Source of the DNA: Peptococcaceae bacterium BICA1-7
GTDB lineage: Bacteria; Bacillota; Desulfotomaculia; Desulfotomaculales; Desulfocucumaceae
Assembly (NCBI GenBank): GCA_000802095.1
Contig: JUEB01000001.1
Coordinates: forward strand, 124,001-188,000
Length of the DNA stretch: 64,000 bases
Direction of reading: 5' to 3'
The notes below the pieces were generated by a model. It saw only the letters and a list, made by a program, of their open reading frames with translations. It was not told the DNA's origin and ran no database searches. The position numbers and the translations under genes were made by a program. Positions 59,074-64,000 of this stretch are shown here, in pieces (position 1 is the first letter of the stretch; each line of letters begins with the position of its first letter).

Positions 59074-59379
59074 CTACAGTTTAACGTATAGAGCGTCTTC
59101 GTCAGGATTATATTCCGCCTCAAATTTACCTTTTTGGGTGATTCCGAATTTATTAAAAAAGCCTTTGCCAAACATTTTGGTTTTCTTTAATTCTATGCCG
59201 CCTTCGGTCGCACCTTTAATTCTAATTACATTGCTCTGCTTGTCATAAGCAAGCTCCACCCTGCTGGAGCCAAGCTTCTCCCTGGCAACGTTATTTAAGA
59301 CCACAGATGTTTTCGAAAGTGATACGACAGGCTTTTTCTCAGCCCTTTCCCCACGTGGCCTATATACTTCAAATGACAT
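59074..59379 (-). CDS. Hypothetical 101-residue protein
   Basis: MSFEVYRPRGERAEKKPVVSLSKTSVVLNNVAREKLGSSRVELAYDKQSNVIRIKGATEGGIELKKTKMFGKGFFNKFGI with GGGGAGG 8 bases before the ATG. The strand pattern and basic N-terminus suggest a small DNA-binding beta-rich protein (AbrB-like swapped hairpin is possible), with no firm family. It is monocistronic. Confidence 0.65.
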   Translation of the reverse strand: MSFEVYRPRGERAEKKPVVSLSKTSVVLNNVAREKLGSSRVELAYDKQSNVIRIKGATEGGIELKKTKMFGKGFFNKFGITQKGKFEAEYNPDEDALYVKL

Positions 59380-59530
59380 ATTGTAAAGCCTCCCCTAACC
59401 GAACCTATTTAAGCAATAAGATTTTAACCTGACGAATAATTTTTGTCAAACTACTATATTCTTAAACAATTTTCTATCACAAAAAAAATTGTTCTTAGGT
59501 AGTCCACATCCCGGAGACTAAACTTAGTAT

Positions 59531-59557
59531 CTCAACTTTCGCAGGTCGAAAGTTGAG
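59531..59557. repeat. Palindrome made of two back-to-back IS ends
   Basis: CTCAACTTTCG and CGAAAGTTGAG flank five bases. CTCAACTTTC is also the probable left end of the IS4-type element at 60555, so this may be a remnant of an excised or internally deleted copy. Confidence 0.45.
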
Positions 59558-59600
59558 TTAAAAGAATTTGTAGTACGAAAGCAAGCTAAAGGTGAGGGGT

Positions 59601-60296
59601 TTAATAATTTAAAAAAACCGAAAAATCATTTTTATAATTGGCGTTCTTTATATTGCTAAGATTAGATAGTTTATTTAATGTCGCTTCTAAATTGGATTCA
59701 TTGTAAAACGCTAAGTAAGTAACCTGTAGTTGAAAATAGTAATTATCAAAGCTAGTAGCTATCTTGTTTTTTGTTTCTGTATTTTTTGAATCCAAATTAT
59801 TAATCGTTTGATTAAGTAATATTATGTCCGATCTTAATTTTTCAAGTCCCCTAATATTGTTGTAATATGTCAAAATATTTTTATAGTCATCTGCTGTTAG
59901 AAAAGGTCTCAGTTCCGTTAGGTAGGTTGTATATGTGTTGTCAATGTTTGAGTAGGGGACTTGAGCGAAATAAATATGAAGTTTTTTTCTATCCCATCTG
60001 GAAATTGTTTTTTCTTTAATTAAGAAGTCGTAGTTTTCCTTACTTAGAACAATGAGCTCACTTTCTATTACACTTTTAGAGTAACACATATCAGTGTAGA
60101 GAATTGCTGCATTTTTTTCTTTATGCTGCTTTGTGTTATTATCAATAAAGTAGATATTAACTAATAAGGAGAGTGTTATGCTTAAAACTGAAACTAGTAT
60201 GGCATTTATTATGCCAGACTTAATGGTTGAATCGCTTAGTATTTTACCCTTGTTAAGTTTCTTTGTCTTTTTATTGTTATGTTGGTTTTTACCCAT
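59601..60296 (-). CDS. Hypothetical membrane-anchored protein
   Basis: The 231-residue product has a basic N-terminus (MGKNQHNNKKTKKLNKGK), one transmembrane helix (SGIINAILVSVLSITLSLLVNIYFI), and a long helical outside or inside domain of unknown family. GGGGAAG precedes the ATG. The DNA is very AT-rich compared with the chromosome genes, pointing to recent transfer. Confidence 0.6.
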   Translation of the reverse strand: MGKNQHNNKKTKKLNKGKILSDSTIKSGIINAILVSVLSITLSLLVNIYFIDNNTKQHKEKNAAILYTDMCYSKSVIESELIVLSKENYDFLIKEKTISRWDRKKLHIYFAQVPYSNIDNTYTTYLTELRPFLTADDYKNILTYYNNIRGLEKLRSDIILLNQTINNLDSKNTETKNKIATSFDNYYFQLQVTYLAFYNESNLEATLNKLSNLSNIKNANYKNDFSVFLNY

Positions 60297-60397
60297 TTAA
60301 CTTCCCCTAAGAAAATTATGTATTCTAATTAAGTAATTGTAAATATTACCATATGCTTTAAATTCTACTTATATTGATAACATCCTTTGTAAAAAAA

Positions 60398-60577
60398 TGT
60401 TTAAAGAAGGTGATTTTATAAATTTCGTCGAGCCGATCCGCCAGGCCAGTCTTGTACAGGACATCGCCAGTTATCTTAAAAGGAAAAATGAGCGGGATTA
60501 TATTATGTTTCTTATAGGAATATATTCCGGTTTGAGGATCTCAGATATTCTTAACTCAACTTTCTCACATGAATAAT
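60398..60577 (+). pseudogene. Tyrosine recombinase gene cut by IS insertion
   Basis: An ATG-led frame reads FVEPIRQASLVQDIASYLKRKNERDYIMFLIGIYSGLRISDIL, the core-binding end and first catalytic arginine region (GLRISDIL) of a phage-type tyrosine integrase. The frame then runs into the IS end (CTCAACTTTC at 60555) and stops. The catalytic C-terminus is missing. Confidence 0.75.
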
Positions 60578-61940
60578 TGACTTCAACCCTTGATATAACT
60601 GGGTTTGCTTCGACTATTTTTGAGTGAAAACAACAAAAACACCCCTAACTTTTGGTAAAATAGAATCACCACAAACCACTCCACCAAAAGGAAAGGGATG
60701 TTTTATGAAATCTATTTTACCAGAACGGTATGAAGTTGAAAAACAGTTTAATTCCCGGGTGGACACTTTTTTATCCAAACGCCAAATTGGTAAAATATTA
60801 CACGCCTCAAACTTCAGTAAACAAAAGGGGATTAGCTGCTTTGTCCTCTTCCGGTTCGTTTTTATGCTTGTCTTTACCGGAAAGAATTTATACCGGACTT
60901 TGCAATCCGGACCAGACACCGGAAATCCGGAAAAGGACGCTGTTTACCGCTTTCTAAATTCGTTCCGTCATAATTGGCGAAAATTTTTACTCACTCTTAG
61001 TTCATCTGTCATTAATGAAACCATTGAACCACTGACCTCCAGTAGCAGGAAGAATGTCCTTATCCTTGATGATTCCTTGTACAGCCGAAATAGGAGCAAG
61101 GCCGTTGAACTGCTGGCGAGAGTGAAGGATCACGTTGAAAACAGGTATGTCCGTGGATTTCGGATGCTAACTTTGGGATGGTCAGACGGCAACACTTTTC
61201 TGCCGGTTGCTTTTTCACTGCTCAGCTCCCAGAAGGAATGCAACCGGCTTTGCGAGATTGACCCACGGATTGACAAGCGTACTACCGGCTACAAAAGAAG
61301 CGTTGAAAGCATTCGAAAATCTACCGAAGTGATGTTCGACCTCATACGCCAGGCACAGGAATACCATATCCAGGCAAGGTATCTTCTTTTAGATAGCTGG
61401 TTTGCCTTTCCATCCATTATCTGTAGGGTTCGTAAGCATGGACTCCATGTGGTGTGCATGCTTAAATCAACGAAAAAGGTTCATTACATCTATAAAGATG
61501 GCAAGCTCACTCTTGAAGCCCTTTACAGGGAACTCCTTAAGAAACCCGGTAAAGCTAAGGTTTTAGCTAATGCCATCGTTCAACTCGGCAAGGACCCAGA
61601 GGGTAACCCTGTATCGGCTCGTATTCTTTTCGTCCGGGACAGGAATCGGTCAAAAAAATGGTTGGCCCTGCTCACAACTGATTTAGAGCTGACCGACAAA
61701 GAGATTATTCAGACTTATGGAAAACGCTGGGACATCGAGGTGTTTTTCAAAACCACCAAGTCCTTTTTGAACCTTGCCAAGGAGTTCCAGGGAAGGTCCT
61801 ATGACTCAATGGTTGCCCATACCACCATCGTTTTTTGCCGTTATATCATGCTGGCCATGGAAAACCGGGAAAGCAAAGACCCGAAAACTCTTGGTAATCT
61901 ATTCTATTTATGCTGTGACGAGCTTCAGGATATAAGCAGA
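60555..61940 (+). mobile_element. IS4-type insertion sequence, right end truncated
   Basis: The left end CTCAACTTTC lies at the break in the integrase gene, and the transposase gene follows. On the right the transposase loses family similarity near residue 410, and no inverted CTCAACTTTC end was found, so the element is broken there. Confidence 0.6.
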
Positions 61941-61982
61941 TTAAGTATAATATTTTTATTTACAAATATCCGGCCCATTTGA
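60705..61982 (+). CDS. IS4-family transposase
   Basis: The 425-residue product is a DDE transposase: VLILDDSLYSRNRSK (first D), YLLLDSWFAFPSIICRV (second D, in a YLLLDSWF-type motif) and DKEIIQTYGKRWDIEVFFKTTKSFLNL (the Y-(2)-R-(3)-E signature). The start at 60705 is chosen because the family begins near KSILPERYEVEKQF and GGAAAGGG lies upstream. The last 15 residues (DISRLSIIFLFTNIRPI) do not fit the family: the normal C-terminus has been replaced by flanking sequence, so activity is doubtful. Confidence 0.85.
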   Translation: MKSILPERYEVEKQFNSRVDTFLSKRQIGKILHASNFSKQKGISCFVLFRFVFMLVFTGKNLYRTLQSGPDTGNPEKDAVYRFLNSFRHNWRKFLLTLSSSVINETIEPLTSSSRKNVLILDDSLYSRNRSKAVELLARVKDHVENRYVRGFRMLTLGWSDGNTFLPVAFSLLSSQKECNRLCEIDPRIDKRTTGYKRSVESIRKSTEVMFDLIRQAQEYHIQARYLLLDSWFAFPSIICRVRKHGLHVVCMLKSTKKVHYIYKDGKLTLEALYRELLKKPGKAKVLANAIVQLGKDPEGNPVSARILFVRDRNRSKKWLALLTTDLELTDKEIIQTYGKRWDIEVFFKTTKSFLNLAKEFQGRSYDSMVAHTTIVFCRYIMLAMENRESKDPKTLGNLFYLCCDELQDISRLSIIFLFTNIRPI

Positions 61983-61998
61983 GGGCCGGGTGCTTTTT
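61970..61998. terminator. Terminator hairpin after the IS remnant
   Basis: CCGGCCC and GGGCCGG form a 7-bp stem, followed by TGCTTTTT. It is just past the transposase stop and also follows the 62004 fragment on the other strand. Confidence 0.6.
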
Positions 61999-62003
61999 GG
62001 CAC

Positions 62004-62204
62004 TTATTTTACTACTATTTTTATGTATTTGGATGTTTCGTCGCCCAGGGAAATCCTTAGTCTCCATTCCCCAGGGGAAAGGTCTTTTGCCCTGAGGTTG
62101 TATATGTACTGGTTGTCGGTGTTATCATACCTGAACAGATTGCCGTCATTTGTTTGGATAGATAAATGCCTATAACCTTTTTCCCGCCGGGGCTGGAAGG
62201 CCAT
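62004..62204 (-). pseudogene. 3' fragment of a surface-protein gene
   Basis: The 66-codon frame reads RREKGYRHLSIQTNDGNLFRYDNTDNQYIYNLRAKDLSPGEWRLRISLGDETSKYIKIVV, which resembles the C-terminal PxKF-type module of exported proteins (RYD..., QYIYNL, G-WRL). There is no ribosome site or signal peptide, and upstream lies a stop and then the cobalamin riboswitch. It is probably the tail of a lost larger gene. Confidence 0.55.
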
Positions 62205-62297
62205 GCCATACTGGAGGAGGGTTGATCCCCTGTTAAAAGGCCGGCAAGAACAATAAACTTTTCCAGTACAACTCAGATTTCGGATATTTTTACTATC

Positions 62298-62326
62298 TTG
62301 TCACAAAAATAATGGTATTGTATAAT
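62298..62326 (+). promoter_or_regulatory. Sigma-A promoter of the cobalamin-controlled operon
   Basis: TTGTCA (62298-62303), 17-base spacer, TATAAT (62321-62326), about 10-20 bases ahead of the riboswitch. Confidence 0.85.
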
Positions 62327-62334
62327 ACCCCTAA

Positions 62335-62520
62335 TTGAATGAAGGTTACTGGTGCCCCGAAGGGGGAGAATAGGGAACCGGGTGCAATTCCCGGACGGAC
62401 CCGCCACTGTAAAGAGGAGCCTCGACGCAAGTATGCCACTGGAACCGGGAAGGCGCGGAGAGGCGATGATTCGTAGTCAGGAGACCTGCCTGTAACCTGT
62501 GATACATGGGCAATGGTAAA
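62335..62520 (+). promoter_or_regulatory. Cobalamin riboswitch
   Basis: The conserved blocks of the AdoCbl aptamer occur in order: GGTGCC...GGGAACCGGGTG, CAATTCCCGGACGGACCC, GCCACTGTAA, the second CCACTGG with AACCGGGAAGG, and AGTCAGGAGACCTGCCTG (the B12 box). Downstream an imperfect hairpin CCCGGGCC/GGCCGGG (62541-62561) and a second stem before TTTTTT (62566-62589) could be the switching platform. High cobalamin would repress the following two genes. Confidence 0.95.
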
Positions 62521-62616
62521 GTTCATGGTCAATTTGTTTAACCCGGGCCTTTTGGCCGGGAAAAGCAAAGAGGCTTTGGACTTTTTTATTTTGCCTAGTA
62601 CAAGGAGAGTGATGAG

Positions 62617-63438
62617 ATGGGTTATCGTGGGCGCGATGTGGAAGTTACCTTTGCTAATGATGTAGGCCTGGTGGTAGCTTGTGACTCCTGCGGAGCCATA
62701 GGGGAAAAAGAGTTGGATGTGGTCAAAGTCCCCGCTGGGCTGACAGGGAGATTCGCAGCCCGGGTAGCTCTATTGGAAGTGCTGGCCACCGGAGCTAAGC
62801 CGCAGATAGTTACAGCAGCCATCTGCAACGAGCCGGAGCCTACCGGGGGCAAGCTGTTGGAGGGTGTTAAGGATGAGTTGGAGTCAGCCGGGCTGGGGAC
62901 ATTGCCAATTGCTATCAGTTGCGAGAAGAATATGTCAACCAGACAGACCGGCCTGGGAATCACCGTTGTTGGGTTGGTTGACGCAGCGGCCCTGCGTATT
63001 GCGGGCACTAGGGACGGGGACAGTCTGTACTGTTTGGGCATGCCCCAAGTTGGACCGGAGGTGCAAGATGCGGATGACCCGGAGGTTGTGCGGGCCGGTG
63101 ATGTTCGAAGGCTGTTGGAGGACCCGTCTGTCCACGACATCATTCCGGTGGGTTCACGGGGAATTCTGGGTGAAATCCGGCAGCTGGTAGAAGTAATGGA
63201 GCTTGCCTTTGCCGCAGGAGAGCAAAAATTGGCGGGAGAGTTTTCAGATAAGAATAAGATACCGGTGGGCTCCCCGGATATTCACAAATCGGGCGGCCCT
63301 GCTACCTGTTTAATTTTTTCGGCAGCACCGGCATTCGCGCCGGAAAGCTTTCTTGGCGGAAAACATAGCAGCAGTTCCGCTCCGCTGTTTTACCTGGGCC
63401 AGGTTTTTGCCCAGTCCGGCGTCGATGTTAATTCTTAA
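62617..63438 (+). CDS. cblS: AIR-synthase-like ATP-binding protein, probable alpha-ribazole kinase
   Basis: The 273-residue product belongs to the PurM/AIR-synthase-like fold: VVACDSCGAIGEKELDVVKV near the start, the RFAARVALLEVLATGAKPQIV segment, and the GLGITVVGLVD motif. In some Firmicutes alpha-ribazole kinase CblS has this fold and acts with the transporter CblT to salvage the lower ligand of cobalamin. The position directly under a cobalamin riboswitch and next to a small ECF-type membrane protein supports CblS; a different kinase of the same fold is possible. AAGGAG precedes the ATG. Confidence 0.8.
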   Translation: MGYRGRDVEVTFANDVGLVVACDSCGAIGEKELDVVKVPAGLTGRFAARVALLEVLATGAKPQIVTAAICNEPEPTGGKLLEGVKDELESAGLGTLPIAISCEKNMSTRQTGLGITVVGLVDAAALRIAGTRDGDSLYCLGMPQVGPEVQDADDPEVVRAGDVRRLLEDPSVHDIIPVGSRGILGEIRQLVEVMELAFAAGEQKLAGEFSDKNKIPVGSPDIHKSGGPATCLIFSAAPAFAPESFLGGKHSSSSAPLFYLGQVFAQSGVDVNS

Positions 63439-63468
63439 AAACACAAATTATATTGGAGGTTTTATTAA

Positions 63469-63984
63469 ATGAGTAAGGTCAGTCTCGAACAGGGAGATCT
63501 GAGGAAATCAGCATTGAGTGTAAAAAGAATCGCAATTATGGCCGTATTTATTGCGCTTAGCGCAGTGGGGGCCTTAATCAAGATTCCCAGTCCTGTTGGC
63601 ACCATCGGGTTGGACTCCGCCCCCGGTTACTTTAGCGCCATTGCCTTTGGCAGCGTGGAAGGGGCCGTCATCATCGCCTTGGGCCATATGATGACTGCGG
63701 CTGTAACTGGTTTTCCGCTTACTATCCCCATCCATATATTCATTTCAGTCCAAATGGCTTTATGGGCGTTGGTTTTTCGGTGGGTCAACAGAAAACTGGG
63801 TCTCATTGCGGCTGTTATTGCCGGCATAGTGTTAAACGGTGTGGTATCCTCCTTCACCATGATGCTAATGGGTGGTTTGGGCGCCGTATTAGGAGTCATG
63901 CCATTCTTGGTCGTTGGTTCCGCGATAAACGTAATCACAGCCGCAGTGGCGTACCGTATTATAAAGGCCGGCAAACTAATCTAG
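63469..63984 (+). CDS. cblT: ECF-type small membrane protein, probable alpha-ribazole transporter
   Basis: A 171-residue protein with about five hydrophobic segments (IAIMAVFIALSAVGALIKIP, ISAIAFGSVEGAVIIALGHMM-type region, IHIFISVQMALWALVF, LIAAVIAGIVLNGVVSSFTMM, FLVVGSAINVITAAVAY), like S-components of ECF transporters. Beside the cblS-like gene and under the cobalamin riboswitch, it is best read as CblT, importing alpha-ribazole. GGAGG lies 10 bases before the ATG. No ECF ATPase or T-component genes are in view, so it would share a general module or act alone. Confidence 0.8.
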   Translation: MSKVSLEQGDLRKSALSVKRIAIMAVFIALSAVGALIKIPSPVGTIGLDSAPGYFSAIAFGSVEGAVIIALGHMMTAAVTGFPLTIPIHIFISVQMALWALVFRWVNRKLGLIAAVIAGIVLNGVVSSFTMMLMGGLGAVLGVMPFLVVGSAINVITAAVAYRIIKAGKLI

Positions 63985-64000
63985 GAGAGTGTTGCAAAAC

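Larger units (their letters stand above)
22325..62210. mobile_element. Integrated accessory element or island (right end uncertain)
   Basis: The left edge is well defined by the split ATPase gene and the adjacent recombinase. To the right lie typical cargo genes (parAB, XRE regulators, defence cassettes, restriction-modification, broken recA, integrase remnant, IS4), mixed base composition and many decayed fragments. The missing half of the host gene is not seen, so the right border may lie past 64 kb; 62210 is only where accessory-looking DNA stops. Confidence 0.45.

Noticed and set aside
22325-62210. Prophage assignment of the island
   Set aside because: No capsid, terminase, tail or lysis genes were seen; a plasmid-like or integrative element with defence cargo fits better.
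1-64000. CRISPR array
   Set aside because: No regularly spaced repeats with unique spacers; the repeats found have irregular spacing and no cas genes.

Overview
The window looks like a chromosome of a spore-former-type, anaerobic Gram-positive bacterium of the Peptococcaceae / Desulfotomaculum-Pelotomaculum group. This is an inference from GGAGG-type ribosome sites with frequent TTG and GTG starts, consensus TTGTCA/TATAAT promoters, an EndoA-type mazEF pair, ANTAR-controlled nitrogen genes and a Firmicute-style alpha-ribazole salvage locus. No rRNA or tRNA gene was recognised.

Region 1 (1-22 kb) is conserved chromosome, nearly all on the minus strand after the 3' end of holA. It holds a receiver protein, an amidohydrolase, a class-I amidotransferase-type hydrolase, mazEF, ilvN, a free-standing lipoyl domain with lipB, and then a large nitrogen-assimilation block: two normal glutamine synthetases, one divergent glutamine synthetase homologue, gltB, gltD, a stand-alone FMN-binding glutamate-synthase-like protein, two ANTAR response regulators and a PAS histidine kinase. 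Four leaders in this block carry the paired hexaloop hairpins expected of ANTAR-responsive antiterminators, each overlapping an intrinsic terminator, and a fifth carries one such hairpin. The block therefore appears to be controlled by RNA-level antitermination through its own ANTAR proteins.

Region 2 (about 22.3 kb onward) is accessory DNA. A P-loop ATPase gene is cut after about 92 codons by an element whose large serine recombinase reads straight across the junction into the host gene. The element side carries an operon with a SWIM/amidoligase protein and a DUF4417-like protein, a parAB pair, secreted beta-propeller and copper-amine-oxidase-N proteins, a 29-residue holin-like toxin candidate, and divergent XRE regulators sharing three operators.

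Region 3 (42-58 kb) is a defence island, mostly AT-rich: a CBASS pair (CD-NTase plus SLATT), a truncated DUF262 gene, an OLD-like ATPase/Toprim protein, an FRG-domain protein, a protein kinase, an eight-gene run of four predicted PD-(D/E)XK nucleases around a SIR2-like protein, and a complete NgoMIV-type (GCCGGC) restriction-modification system with Vsr. Short repeats and decayed gene copies separate the cassettes. A second, broken recA, an AbrB protein and a broken tyrosine integrase invaded by an IS4-type transposon follow.

Region 4 (62.3-64 kb) is a textbook cobalamin riboswitch driving an AIR-synthase-like kinase and a small ECF-type membrane protein, best read as CblS and CblT for alpha-ribazole salvage. 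The missing 3' part of the split ATPase gene is not in the window, so the right end of the element lies beyond 64 kb or has been lost.
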